From Halomonas sp. GD1P12 (GTDB lineage Bacteria; Pseudomonadota; Gammaproteobacteria; Pseudomonadales; Halomonadaceae), in contig NZ_CP107007.1 of assembly GCF_025725645.1 (NCBI RefSeq), positions 3,410,001 through 3,474,000 of the forward strand: DNA of 64,000 nucleotides, read 5' to 3'. Positions 25,352-34,637 of this stretch are shown here, piece after piece; the stretch's first letter is position 1; every line of letters begins with the position of its first letter. A model generated the notes under the pieces. The model worked only from the letters and a program-made list of their open reading frames with translations. It ran no database searches and was not told the DNA's origin. The position numbers and the translations under genes were made by a program.

Positions 25352-27898
25352 ATGACCGAAAACGCATCGACACCTTTCAGGAATGACGCGCACTACGCTG
25401 CCGCTACCCGGGGCGCCTCGCGGGTATTCATTGGTGTCATCTGCGCACTGTTTCTGGCAGCGGGAGCAACGCTCGTTTATCTGGCGCTTTCCCTGGATGC
25501 TCATCAGGTGCGCCAAAGCGAAGTCTACGCCGCAAGAGCGCTCCAGAGCCGCGAGGACAAGACCGGCACGGCACTGGCGGACTACGCGTTCTGGCTCGAC
25601 GCCTATCGCTATACCCAGGATACCATCGATACGAACTGGACCTTCGAGCGCGACAATATCGGCCCGTCGCTCTTTGAGACGTACGGCCTGGAAGGCGTTT
25701 TCATTGTGGGGCCAACGGGCGCAACGCGCTACGCCGTTGTCAACGGCGCCCGCAGCGATGTCACCGCACGCGACTGGATCACGGGCGATTTGGTAGCGCT
25801 GCTTGACCGCGCTCAAACGGCCTCGCTGGAAGATGATATTTCCTACGCCTACTTTTCGGTCAACGGCACTCCCGCCATTACCTACGCCGCCGTCATCCGG
25901 CCGGACAGCACTTATCAACAGTTCGATCAGCTCTCCTACCTGGTGTTCGTCGATATATTGGGCAAGGCCGACCTTCTGGAGCTCGCGCAGGACTTCAACC
26001 TGCGCGAGCTGGCGGCGGTACCGGGTATCACTCGGGCGCCCTCCCCCTCGCTGGCGCTTCAACGGGGTATCGGCGAAGGTGTCACCTTTCAATGGAAAAG
26101 CGAAGCGATGGGCCGCTCGGTTCTGGTTCGCTTTTTGCCGATGCTGTTGCTGCTGGGCGTTCTGACCACGCTGCTGATCGTGCGCCTGCGTCGACGCGTT
26201 CATCAGGCGAGCGAAAAAATAGAGCGGGCACAGCACGAACTGCGTATCAGCGAGCAGCGGTTCAAGAACATCTCCGAGGCGTCATCGGACTGGATCTGGG
26301 AAACCGACGCCCAACAAACGCTGACCTATCTCTCCGAGCGCTTTGCGCAACTCACTGGCCTTGCGCGCCGCGACTGGATTGGACGCCCCTTGAGCGACCT
26401 GCTCGGCCACGACCCCGCCAGGCTTGCCTGCGCGGCGAAACACGGCAACGCGCCTGGACGCAAGCCGATAGCCTGTGACCTGCGCGACAGCCAGGGCCAG
26501 CGGCGCCATTGCCAGCTTTTCGCCTGTGAAGTGCGCGAGGCGCAGCGTCTTCAGGGCTATCAGGGCACCGTGTGCGACATCACCCCAGAAATCGAGGCGA
26601 GAGCCCACATCGAGCACATCAGTCATCACGATGCGCTGACCGGACTGGCGAACCGCCACTACCTACATGACTATCTCGATCACTGCCCTGGCATCAGTGC
26701 AAGCGCCAGCCAGCCGATGTTCCTGTTTGCCCTGGACCTTGACCGCTTCAAACCGGTCAACGACACGTTCGGTCACGCTGCCGGCGATACCGTGCTCAAG
26801 GAGGTAGCCCGCGCTATCCGCCGCTGCACTCGTGAAAACGACTTTATCGCACGCCAGGGCGGCGACGAGTTCGTCATCGTGGCCCCCGATTGCCATACGA
26901 AGGAGCACGCCGAGCGTCTGTGTCAGCGCCTGATCGAGCAGATCAACCAATCGATTAGCCTCGGCGACAGCGAGGTCAACATAGGCACCAGTATCGGCGT
27001 TGTCGCCGCCCCGGAACATGGCTCCAGCGCCGAGGAGCTCTTACGCTACGCCGATATTGCGCTTTACGAGGCAAAAGCAGGCGGCCGTAACCGCTTCTGC
27101 TTTTTTGAGCCGACGATGACTGAGCGCCTCATGGAGCGCCGGCAGCTGGAAATCGATATGCGTCAGGCGCTTTGCCGGGGCGAGTTTCGCATCGTTTTCC
27201 AGCCGCGTTACGACGCGCTCTCGCAAGCGGTGCTGGGCGCCGAGGCGCTGGTGCGCTGGGCGCATCCGACCCGCGAGCTGCTGAGCCCCGCCTGTTTTAT
27301 TCCTTTAGCCGAAGAGACTGGATTCATCTTCGAGCTCAGTGATTGGGTGCTGCGAGAAGCTTGCCAAAATGCCCTGTCCTGGGAGGAGGCGCTGATCGTG
27401 TCGGTGAATCTCTCCGCCGTGGAGTTTCAGCGCTCGGATCTGGTCGAGCGTATCGATCGCGTGCTCAGGGAAACCGGCATCGCGGCACACCGACTGGAGC
27501 TTGAGATCACTGAAAACGTCATGCTCGAGGACGCTACGTCCGCGCTGACCACCATGCTCGAGCTCAAGGCGCTTGGGGTACGGCTGTCGATGGACGACTT
27601 CGGCACCGGCTACTCTTCGCTGAGCTACCTGCGCCGCTACCCTTTCGACGGCATCAAGATCGATCGCAGCTTCATCATGGGGCTGGATCAGTCGCAGAGC
27701 AGCCAGGCCATCGTGGACGCCATCATCAGCATGGGCCACGCGCTCTCCCTGACCGTGACGGCGGAAGGGATCGAAACCGCCGAGCAGCTGGGCCGGTTGA
27801 CGGCGCTCACTTGCGACCAGGCACAGGGCTTCTACCTGGCCAAGCCCATGTCACCAGAAAGTTTTCAGCGCCTTCTCACAACGCCGACCAACCCGTAA
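25352..27898 (+). CDS. CHASE4-PAS-GGDEF-EAL c-di-GMP protein
   Basis: 848 residues. TM1 about residues 25-47, a periplasmic CHASE4-type sensor about 50-240 (DYAFWLDAYRYTQDTID is typical), TM2 about 252-275, PAS about 295-410, GGDEF with QGGDEFVIV (GGDEF 503-507) and EAL with GAEALVRWAHP (EAL 631-633), LEITENVMLED, MDDFGTGYSSLSYL, TAEGIET. Both catalytic domains look intact. It likely adjusts c-di-GMP in response to a periplasmic signal. It stands alone; the promoter lies in the 286-bp gap after the PepSY-like gene. Confidence 0.9.
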   Translation: MTENASTPFRNDAHYAAATRGASRVFIGVICALFLAAGATLVYLALSLDAHQVRQSEVYAARALQSREDKTGTALADYAFWLDAYRYTQDTIDTNWTFERDNIGPSLFETYGLEGVFIVGPTGATRYAVVNGARSDVTARDWITGDLVALLDRAQTASLEDDISYAYFSVNGTPAITYAAVIRPDSTYQQFDQLSYLVFVDILGKADLLELAQDFNLRELAAVPGITRAPSPSLALQRGIGEGVTFQWKSEAMGRSVLVRFLPMLLLLGVLTTLLIVRLRRRVHQASEKIERAQHELRISEQRFKNISEASSDWIWETDAQQTLTYLSERFAQLTGLARRDWIGRPLSDLLGHDPARLACAAKHGNAPGRKPIACDLRDSQGQRRHCQLFACEVREAQRLQGYQGTVCDITPEIEARAHIEHISHHDALTGLANRHYLHDYLDHCPGISASASQPMFLFALDLDRFKPVNDTFGHAAGDTVLKEVARAIRRCTRENDFIARQGGDEFVIVAPDCHTKEHAERLCQRLIEQINQSISLGDSEVNIGTSIGVVAAPEHGSSAEELLRYADIALYEAKAGGRNRFCFFEPTMTERLMERRQLEIDMRQALCRGEFRIVFQPRYDALSQAVLGAEALVRWAHPTRELLSPACFIPLAEETGFIFELSDWVLREACQNALSWEEALIVSVNLSAVEFQRSDLVERIDRVLRETGIAAHRLELEITENVMLEDATSALTTMLELKALGVRLSMDDFGTGYSSLSYLRRYPFDGIKIDRSFIMGLDQSQSSQAIVDAIISMGHALSLTVTAEGIETAEQLGRLTALTCDQAQGFYLAKPMSPESFQRLLTTPTNP

Positions 27899-28094
27899 TG
27901 TAACCACCGCCGCCAGCACGGGTTTATCTCTTTAGCCACGCGAGCGTGGGCCGCACCCGTTTGTCTTGCGCACCAATGTTTTAACGCTCAACGCCGTCAA
28001 ACGGGTAAGATGAGCGCATGCGCTCGCCTCTCTCTTGCTGGCGCAGCGTATCGGCATCTTTTTCCCGTTTGGGGCACAAGGAGCGTGGCTCGCT

Positions 28095-29015
28095 ATGGTT
28101 CGACATCGCACACTGCTCGAGAGCGTTCTGCTCCTGATCCCCCGACTTGCGGCCTTCGCCTGGCGGGTGCTTACGCACTTTCTGCACAACCGCGGCATCC
28201 TGCTGGCCGGTGGCGTGGGCTACAACATCCTGCTTTCCATCGTGCCGCTTTTCGCCCTGCTGGGCGTGATGCTGACCCGCGTGGTGGACGAGCAGCATCT
28301 GCTCAACGTGCTCTCGGTGCAGGCACGCCACTTGGCCCCAGCGCACGCCGAGGTGGTGATGGACGCGGTACGCGGGCTACTGGATTCGCGCGATGTCATC
28401 AGCATTCTGAGCTTTCCGATTCTGCTGCTTTTAAGCTCGTTTGCCTTTCGCATGCTCGAAGACGCGCTGGCGCTGATCTTTCACACCTCGGAAACCCCAC
28501 AGCGGCGCCTCTGGGTATCGGTGCTGCTGCCCTACGCCTTCATGCTGGTACTCGGCGCGGGGCTATTGGCGCTCACGCTGGTCGTCACGCTGATCAGCTC
28601 GCTCAATACGCTGGCGCTGGCGCTCTTTGCTCAGCAACTGCCGCTGGCCGGTCTCTCCGGGCCGGTGCTCAACCTGATCAGCTTTTTTGGGGTGTTTCTG
28701 CTCTTCAGCGCCGTCTACAAGATTCTACCGGTGGTCAAGATCGCCCTAAAGCGCGCGATCATCGGCGGCTTCGTCGCCGCGCTTTTGTGGGAAGGGGTCC
28801 GGCTCTTGCTGGTCTACTACTTCGCGCATCTATCCTTCGTCAACGCCATCTACGGCTCGCTGGCCGCGCTCATCATCGTGCTGCTGAGCCTGGAAATCGG
28901 CGCCATCATTTTGCTGTTGGGCGCGCAAGTGATCGCCGAACTCGAGCGTAACTCGCGGCTGGGGCTCAAGTGGTACGTGGATCCGGATCGGGCGGCGATT
29001 AGTCGGGTGGATTGA
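28095..29015 (+). CDS. YihY/BrkB-family inner-membrane protein
   Basis: 306 residues from the ATG at 28095 (AAGGAG around 28079-28083). About six membrane helices; family motifs HNRGILLAGGVGYNILLSIVPLFALLGVML, FFGVFLLFSAVYKILPVVKI and GGFVAALLWEGVR. YihY/BrkB proteins were once called RNase BN in error and have no proven catalytic role. The gene marks the left edge of an AT-rich patch that ends at a tRNA-Arg. Confidence 0.85.
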   Translation: MVRHRTLLESVLLLIPRLAAFAWRVLTHFLHNRGILLAGGVGYNILLSIVPLFALLGVMLTRVVDEQHLLNVLSVQARHLAPAHAEVVMDAVRGLLDSRDVISILSFPILLLLSSFAFRMLEDALALIFHTSETPQRRLWVSVLLPYAFMLVLGAGLLALTLVVTLISSLNTLALALFAQQLPLAGLSGPVLNLISFFGVFLLFSAVYKILPVVKIALKRAIIGGFVAALLWEGVRLLLVYYFAHLSFVNAIYGSLAALIIVLLSLEIGAIILLLGAQVIAELERNSRLGLKWYVDPDRAAISRVD

Positions 29016-29405
29016 GGGAATGACTTCAAAAGAACTCGCTATTTTGTCGTCAAATCAAATGCTCTCCTCTATTTAGACCTATTAACACCTTACTGCGCTC
29101 AAAAGGGAACTGACCTTCAAAATGGCTTACGCCTTTAAACTCATGGTTTGTGGCAGCTAATCTCCACTCTTCCCTAGTGGTTAAGTGCAATTGACATAGC
29201 CTATACATGGGGTTACTTCGCCTCCTCTAGCCAGTGAAACAAATCACGTAGTGAAATTTGAACAGGATCAGGCTATCCATTTAAGAAGACTATCTACTCT
29301 GTATTTCACTCCTTACATGTTGCGTCATACGTCATCATTGGAGTAAAAAGAATTTATGAAAGCAATCAAGACGTAAAATATCATTCATATAGTGAGGTAT
29401 ATGAC
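29016..29405. other. AT-rich intergenic region, no gene seen
   Basis: About 390 bp of clearly lower GC than the flanking chromosome, with many stops in all frames. It ends in the promoter and ribosome binding site (GTGAGG) of the small unknown gene at 29406. Nothing else recognised. Confidence 0.5.
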
Positions 29406-29780
29406 ATGAATCCAACGCCAAGCCAGATACGAGTCGCAGTAAAACTGGTGCAAGAAACCGACTTTAACAAGCATGCTTATCTTCCCAGTCCTGAGCAGCA
29501 GGAAATTCTTCGGTTAGCAGGGATAGCTCCACTAGAGGGTGGAGATCCCGATGCTCCGGGGTTAAAAGGACTTTGGGTACCAAACCCAAGCTCTGGACAA
29601 GCGCCCTCACCTATTGAGTTCAGTTACTATAAGTCTCTTCGAAATGCTAGGCGAGCTCCCGAGCACCGGATAGGCAGGGAGGTCACTTCCAGAATTGAAG
29701 TAGGCAGGTATTTGTATATAGCGTGGGACGGTACTTCCGTATTATTTTATATGCGCAACTCTCCTGCTTCATCTGTATAA
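29406..29780 (+). CDS. Hypothetical protein in AT-rich patch
   Basis: 124 residues, no signal peptide or membrane segment. It has a soluble mixed composition with a proline-rich middle (GLWVPNPSSGQAPSP) and a C-terminal stretch of alternating hydrophobic residues (IEVGRYLYIAWDGTSVLFYM) resembling a beta-hairpin. A GTGAGG ribosome binding site precedes the ATG. No family recognised. It lies between YihY and the 3' end of tRNA-Arg in lower-GC DNA, so it may be a remnant of a transferred segment. Confidence 0.55.
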   Translation: MNPTPSQIRVAVKLVQETDFNKHAYLPSPEQQEILRLAGIAPLEGGDPDAPGLKGLWVPNPSSGQAPSPIEFSYYKSLRNARRAPEHRIGREVTSRIEVGRYLYIAWDGTSVLFYMRNSPASSV

Positions 29781-30117
29781 GTTATTTATACAAAGCAACA
29801 TCGACAACTATATTATTCTTGGATTTTTTCGCTACAGAGCAACTCCAGGTTCAAAACAGGTTGGTGCATGTTCGTATTAAAAATACTCCCCCTTATGTTG
29901 ATCATTTTCAATGCGAAGATGAGAATTGTTCTTATTAACCTGAGCAGTTACTAGCCATTCGTAATGGCCTACGCCCATTCCTGCAACTTGGTTGAATAAA
30001 CAGAAACCCAATCTTTAATATTATATCGAACGCCCTTCCTAGACATAGCAATAGCAGCCTTGATCGCTTTTCGATGCAATAATCGGCTTATTAAAGGTAA
30101 GGAACAGTTAAAATCAA
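29781..30117. other. AT-rich region between unknown gene and tRNA-Arg, no gene supported
   Basis: About 340 bp of low GC. Two short frames (29723-29938 plus, 29969-30151 minus) exist; neither has a convincing start or family match, and the minus one begins inside the tRNA terminator. Possible decayed mobile DNA at the tRNA 3' end. Confidence 0.45.
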
Positions 30118-30120
30118 AAA

Positions 30121-30146
30121 GCCCACGACAACGTCGTGGGCTTTTT
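30121..30146 (-). terminator. Terminator of tRNA-Arg
   Basis: GCCCACGAC-aac-GTCGTGGGC is a perfect 9-bp stem with A5 on the left and T5 on the right, so it can stop transcription from both sides. It lies 9 bp beyond the tRNA 3' end. Confidence 0.85.
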
Positions 30147-30154
30147 AGCAATTC

Positions 30155-30231
30155 TGGCGCGCCCGGCAGGATTTGAACCTGCGACCCTCGGCTTCGGAGG
30201 CCGATACTCTATCCAACTGAGCTACGGGCGC
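30155..30231 (-). tRNA. tRNA-Arg (anticodon CCG)
   Basis: 77 nt including an encoded CCA. On the minus strand the acceptor stem is GCGCCCG/CGGGCGC, D-arm AGCTCAGTTGGATAGAGT, anticodon stem TCGGC/GCCGA with loop ctCCGaa, and T-arm GCAGGTTCAAATCCTGC. The anticodon CCG reads the CGG arginine codon. Confidence 0.95.
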
Positions 30232-30371
30232 GTAGGGGGCGTATCCTACCTGTGTGGGCGGGCGCTGTCCAGCGGTGGGCGGTTTTAGACGGGGGTCGCA
30301 TTGCCGCCCGAAGCGCCCTGGGGCATGCTGAACGGGCACGGCTTTTCGCAACCCATCGGGAACCCAATAAC

Positions 30372-31370
30372 ATGAAAAAATTCACGCTGAGCACGCTGAC
30401 CCTTTCGGTCTCACTGGCGGCGGTGGGCAGCGCCCATGCCAATGATTTCGACGACATGGACCCGGTCACGCTGCGTCTGGCCCACGTGGTCAACGAGCAG
30501 GACGGCTTTCACATGGCCGCGACCAAATTCGAGGAGCTGGTAGAGGAGCGCACGGGCGGCAAGGTCGATATCGAGATCTACCCCAACGCGAGCCTCGGTG
30601 ACGAGCGCACGCTGCTCGAAGGCATGCAGATCGGCACGGTCGATATGGGTGTGATCACCAACGGGCCGGTGGCCAACTTCGTCGAGGAGATGGCGGTATT
30701 CGAGCTGCCCTTCCTCTTCCCCTCCCCCGAGGCCGCCTACCGCGTGCTGGACGGTGAAATCGGTCAGGAGCTTCTGGATAAGCTCGCGGACGTGAACCTG
30801 AAGGGACTGGCCTATGCCGAGCGTGGCTTTCGCAACCTGACCAACAGCGAGCGCGCGGTGAATACACCGGACGATATGGACGGGCTGCGCATCCGCGTGA
30901 TGGAGAACCCGGTCTACACCGACACCTTCCGGGCGCTGGGCGCCAACGCGGTGCCGATGGCCTGGACCGAGGCACTCACCGCCATGCAGCAGGGCACCAT
31001 CGACGGGCAGGAAAATCCGGTCAACGTGATCCACTCCTTCAACCTGGAGGAGACCCAGAACTACATGACGCTGTCGCGCCACACCTACGCGCCGGCGATC
31101 TTCGTGATGGGCCTGCCCGCCTGGAACCAGCTCCCGGAAGCGGCTCAAACGGTATTGGAAGGCGCCGCTCAGGAAGCTGCGGAGTACGAGCGCGCGCTCA
31201 ACGCCGACATGGAAGCCGAGCAGCTCGCCTCGCTCAAGGAGTCCGGCATGCAGATCAATGAATCGCCGGATATCGAGGCCTTCCAGAGCGCCGTCGAGCC
31301 GATCTACGAGCAGTACGGCGAACGCTTTGGTGACTACCTGCCGCGTATTCGCGAGGCGATCGCCCAGTAG
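30372..31370 (+). CDS. TRAP transporter periplasmic binding protein, DctP type (paralogue 1)
   Basis: 332 residues; the ATG at 30372 begins a signal peptide (MKKFTLSTLTLSVSLAAVGSAHAND). DctP fold with the conserved arginine region (TPDDMDGLRIRVMENP) that usually contacts the substrate carboxylate, and DGQENPVNVI. It is very similar along its length to the product of 33078-34076, including a shared block around NASLGDERTLLEGMQIGTVD. No permease genes follow directly; a minus-strand FAD oxidoreductase lies between this gene and the complete TRAP operon, whose permeases it may share. Confidence 0.88.
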   Translation: MKKFTLSTLTLSVSLAAVGSAHANDFDDMDPVTLRLAHVVNEQDGFHMAATKFEELVEERTGGKVDIEIYPNASLGDERTLLEGMQIGTVDMGVITNGPVANFVEEMAVFELPFLFPSPEAAYRVLDGEIGQELLDKLADVNLKGLAYAERGFRNLTNSERAVNTPDDMDGLRIRVMENPVYTDTFRALGANAVPMAWTEALTAMQQGTIDGQENPVNVIHSFNLEETQNYMTLSRHTYAPAIFVMGLPAWNQLPEAAQTVLEGAAQEAAEYERALNADMEAEQLASLKESGMQINESPDIEAFQSAVEPIYEQYGERFGDYLPRIREAIAQ

Positions 31371-31396
31371 GCGTTTTCGCCAGCGTCACAAAAAAA

Positions 31397-31415
31397 GGCC
31401 ACCGTCGCGGTGGCC
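31397..31415 (-). terminator. Terminator between DctP paralogue 1 and FAD oxidoreductase
   Basis: GGCCACCG-tcg-CGGTGGCC stem; on the minus strand it is followed by seven T, so it mainly serves the FAD oxidoreductase, with a weaker TTGTC tail on the plus side for the DctP gene. Confidence 0.75.
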
Positions 31416-31442
31416 TTGTCGGCTCCAAGCGCCTCGAGGCGA

Positions 31443-32828
31443 TCAGGCCAGAACCTTGCCCGGGTTCAAAAGCCCTTTCGGGTCGAGCGCGAGTTTCATA
31501 CGCTTCATCAGCGCAATCTCTTCCGGCGTGCGGGAGATGCTCAGGTAGTCGCGCTTCTCGAGTCCGACGCCGTGCTCGGCGGAGATCGAGCCGCTGTACT
31601 GACTGAGCGTGCCGTAGACGATCTCTTCTACCGCGCGGCGGCTGTGCGGGCTCGGGTCGCGCACGGTGATCATGATGTGCAGGTTGCCGTCGCCCAGATG
31701 ACCAAAGACCACGATTTTAGCAACGCCCGGCCACTGCGCCTCGAGCTTCTCCTCGAGGGTGGTGACGTAGGCGTCCATGTGTGCGATCGGCAGACTGATG
31801 TCATAGGAGAACATCGGGTTCAGCTCGTATACCAGCGTCTCGATGTCTTCACGAATATCCCAGATGCCTTGGCGCTGGGTGCTGGAGTTCGCCAGCACCG
31901 CGTCCGTGATCAGCTCCTCTTCCAGCGCCTTCTCGAGCACCGCGGCGAAGGCCTCGGCGTCCTTCTCTTCATCAGCGCCAAGGGTTTCGATGATGGCGTA
32001 GAAGGGCGAGTCGCCGGCGAGAATCTCCGCGTGTTTGGTGGCCTCGCTGGTCATCAGCGCGTAGTGATTGTTCCACAACGCCTCGAACGCGCTCAGGCTG
32101 TTGGCAAGCTCCTTGGAGGCGAACTGCAAAAGCCGCGTGAGCGCCTCAAACGACGGCACCGCGACCAGCGCGGTCTGCTCGCTGGGCATTTTGGGCTGCA
32201 GGCGCAGCACCGCACGGGTGACGATGCCAAGGGTGCCTTCGCTGCCGATAAAGAGCTGCTTCAAATCATACCCGGCGTTGTTCTTGAGCATGGTATTCAT
32301 CGAGCTGACCACGGTGCCATCGCTGAGCACCGCTTCAAGGCCCAGCACCTGCTGGCGCATCATGCCGTAGCGAATCACGCGGATACCGCCGGCGTTGGTG
32401 GCGATGTTGCCGCCAATCGTACAGGAGCCGCGCGCGCCGAGATCCAGCGGGAATTGCATATCGATATCGTCGGCGGCTTCCTGCACGCGCTGCAGGGTCG
32501 CGCCCGCTTGTACGCGCATGGTCGAGCCCACCGCGTCGACCTCTTCGATCTGGTTCATCAGCTCGAGCGAGACCACGAGCTCGTTGGGGCTGGCGACGGC
32601 GCCATGCACGACGCCGGTCAGGCCGCCGTGGGTCACCACCGCCTGTTTGGCCGAATGACACGCCGCCATCACCTGGCTGAGCTGCTGCGTCGTCTGCGGC
32701 CGAATGATCGCCATGGCCTCGCAGGGGGCCTTGGTGAACCAGTCGACGCTTCGCTGGGCGACGTCGTCTCCCAGCAGAATGCCTTTTTTACCGACGATGT
32801 TTTCAAGCTCGTTAATCAGCGTGTTCAT
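31443..32828 (-). CDS. FAD-binding oxidoreductase, GlcD/D-lactate dehydrogenase family
   Basis: 461 residues. The N-terminal PCMH-type FAD domain shows VVTHGGLTGVVHGAV, DLGARGSCTIGGNIATNAGG and LFIGSEGTLGIVT; the C-terminal FAD-oxidase domain shows FGHLGDGNLHIMI and SAEHGVGLEKRDYL. Family members oxidise D-2-hydroxyacids (D-lactate, glycolate, D-2-hydroxyglutarate) with electrons passed to a quinone or another carrier. Placed between two TRAP binding proteins, so the imported acid may be its substrate. The exact substrate cannot be set from sequence. Confidence 0.85.
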   Translation of the reverse strand: MNTLINELENIVGKKGILLGDDVAQRSVDWFTKAPCEAMAIIRPQTTQQLSQVMAACHSAKQAVVTHGGLTGVVHGAVASPNELVVSLELMNQIEEVDAVGSTMRVQAGATLQRVQEAADDIDMQFPLDLGARGSCTIGGNIATNAGGIRVIRYGMMRQQVLGLEAVLSDGTVVSSMNTMLKNNAGYDLKQLFIGSEGTLGIVTRAVLRLQPKMPSEQTALVAVPSFEALTRLLQFASKELANSLSAFEALWNNHYALMTSEATKHAEILAGDSPFYAIIETLGADEEKDAEAFAAVLEKALEEELITDAVLANSSTQRQGIWDIREDIETLVYELNPMFSYDISLPIAHMDAYVTTLEEKLEAQWPGVAKIVVFGHLGDGNLHIMITVRDPSPHSRRAVEEIVYGTLSQYSGSISAEHGVGLEKRDYLSISRTPEEIALMKRMKLALDPKGLLNPGKVLA

Positions 32829-33077
32829 GATCTCTACCTGTCGAGCGAGGCCTGCAAAGCCGGCCCGCCTGTTTTAATTTAGCCAAAGCGAATGCAACGT
32901 TATCCTGTCATCGCCTCCCGCGAAAGCATTGATGATGTGTGCGGGGCCATGAAGGCTACCGCCAACGCCATGTTGGCTCAAGCGCCAGCCGCCTCCGCAT
33001 GGTCTGGCGCCGTTATGATAAAGTGCCCCGGCAAAAATGCCCTCCAACGATTAAAACAGCGCTCTCAAGGAGTTCAC

Positions 33078-34076
33078 GTGGAACACGCCCCCTCTCGTCT
33101 CACGCCCCGTCTGCTCGTTCTGGCTGCCGCCGGCCTGTTCGGCATCGCCACCGCCAGCGCCGATATTCCCTCAACCTCTCTGCGCCTGGCCCACGTGGTG
33201 AATAGTGACGACACCTACCACCTCGCCGCCACGCGCTTTCAGGAAATTCTGGATGAGCAGAGCGACGGCGCGGTCAGCGTGGAGATTTTCCCCAACGCGA
33301 GCCTCGGCGACGAGCGCACGCTGTTGGAAGGCATGCAGATCGGCACCGTGGACATGGGCGTGATCACCAATGGCCCGGTGGCCAACTTCGTCGACGAGTT
33401 TTCGGTGTTCGAACTGCCGTTTCTGTTCCCCACCGCCAACGAGGCGTATGACGTACTCGACGGCGAGATCGGCCAGGAGATTCTCGACAAGCTCGAAGGC
33501 GTGAACCTCAAGGGGCTGGCGTTTGCCGAGCGCGGCTTTCGTAATATCACCAATAGCCGCAACCCGATCAACGAGCCGGCGGATCTGGACGGGCTGCGCC
33601 TGCGCGTGATCGAAAACGAAGTCTACGTGGACACCTTTCGCACCCTGGGCGCCAACGCCGTGCCGATGGCCTGGACCGAAGCGCTGACCGCACTTCAGCA
33701 GGGCACCATCGATGGCCAGGAGAACCCGGTCAACGCCATCTACGCCTTTGACCTGGCCGAGACTCAGGATTATCTCACCATGACGCGTCACATCTACGCC
33801 CCAGCGCTGTTTGTGATGAGCCTGCCCAAGTGGAGCGCGCTGCCCGACGAGGTGCAGACGCTGGTGCAGGACGCCGCCCGTGAGGCGTCCGCCTACGCGC
33901 GCGCGCAAAACGCCGAGGCTGAAGCCGAGCAGCTCACAGCGCTGCGCGAAGCCGGCATGGAGATCAATGAGTCACCGGATATCGACGCCTTCCGCGAGGC
34001 CGTAGCGCCGGTGTACGAGCGCTACGGCGATCGGTTCGGCGACTACCTGCCGCGCATTCAGGCCGCCCTCGAGTAA
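33078..34076 (+). CDS. TRAP transporter periplasmic binding protein, DctP type (paralogue 2)
   Basis: 332 residues from the GTG at 33078, chosen for AAGGAG at 33067-33072 and because it gives a signal peptide (RLLVLAAAGLFGIATASAD) and a length equal to paralogue 1. Contains NASLGDERTLLEGMQIGTVD and DLDGLRLRVIENEV, the carboxylate-contact region. It is followed after 6 bp by the small TRAP permease, making a complete DctPQM operon. Confidence 0.9.
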   Translation: MEHAPSRLTPRLLVLAAAGLFGIATASADIPSTSLRLAHVVNSDDTYHLAATRFQEILDEQSDGAVSVEIFPNASLGDERTLLEGMQIGTVDMGVITNGPVANFVDEFSVFELPFLFPTANEAYDVLDGEIGQEILDKLEGVNLKGLAFAERGFRNITNSRNPINEPADLDGLRLRVIENEVYVDTFRTLGANAVPMAWTEALTALQQGTIDGQENPVNAIYAFDLAETQDYLTMTRHIYAPALFVMSLPKWSALPDEVQTLVQDAAREASAYARAQNAEAEAEQLTALREAGMEINESPDIDAFREAVAPVYERYGDRFGDYLPRIQAALE

Positions 34077-34082
34077 GCCGCC

Positions 34083-34637
34083 ATGTCCTCAAGACCGCCA
34101 TCGACTTCGTTGCTCTCGTTGCTTGACCCCGTGGTGAGCGTTCTGCGGGCCATCGAGCGCGGCCTGGACGCCGTGCTCAAGCCCGTGGTGTTTCTCGGCA
34201 TGGCCGCGCTGATCGTCGTGATCACGCTGCAGATCGTTTCCCGGGTGTTCTTCACCGCGGCGGGCTGGACCGAAGAGGTCGCCCGCTTTCTGCTGATCTG
34301 GATCACCTTTCTCGCCGGCACGCTGGCGTTTCAGCGCGGCCACCATATCGCCGTCACCTTCGCCGTCGACGCCCTGCCGCCCACGCTACGCCGGGTGGCG
34401 CGCTTTCTCGCCGTGCTGGCGGTGATCGCTTTCATGATCACGCTGATCGTGATCGGCTACCGCTACATGCAGGTGCAGAGCTTTCAAAAATCCGCTTCGC
34501 TTCGCGTACCGATGTCGTATGTCTACGCGGTGATGCCGGTCAGCGCGGCGCTCATGGCCTGGTACGCGCTGGTGGATCTTTTCGAAATCGTACTCGAGGG
34601 CGAGCCGCGAAAACCGATGGGAGAGCAGACACCATGA
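34083..34637 (+). CDS. TRAP transporter small permease, DctQ type
   Basis: 184 residues with four hydrophobic segments; motif WTEEVARFLLIWITFLAGTLAFQRGHHIAV is the DctQ signature. It forms the inner-membrane complex with the large permease that follows with a four-base overlap. Confidence 0.9.
   Translation: MSSRPPSTSLLSLLDPVVSVLRAIERGLDAVLKPVVFLGMAALIVVITLQIVSRVFFTAAGWTEEVARFLLIWITFLAGTLAFQRGHHIAVTFAVDALPPTLRRVARFLAVLAVIAFMITLIVIGYRYMQVQSFQKSASLRVPMSYVYAVMPVSAALMAWYALVDLFEIVLEGEPRKPMGEQTP

Noticed and set aside
29969..30151. 60-codon minus-strand frame next to tRNA-Arg
   Set aside because: Begins inside the tRNA terminator with no plausible start or signature.
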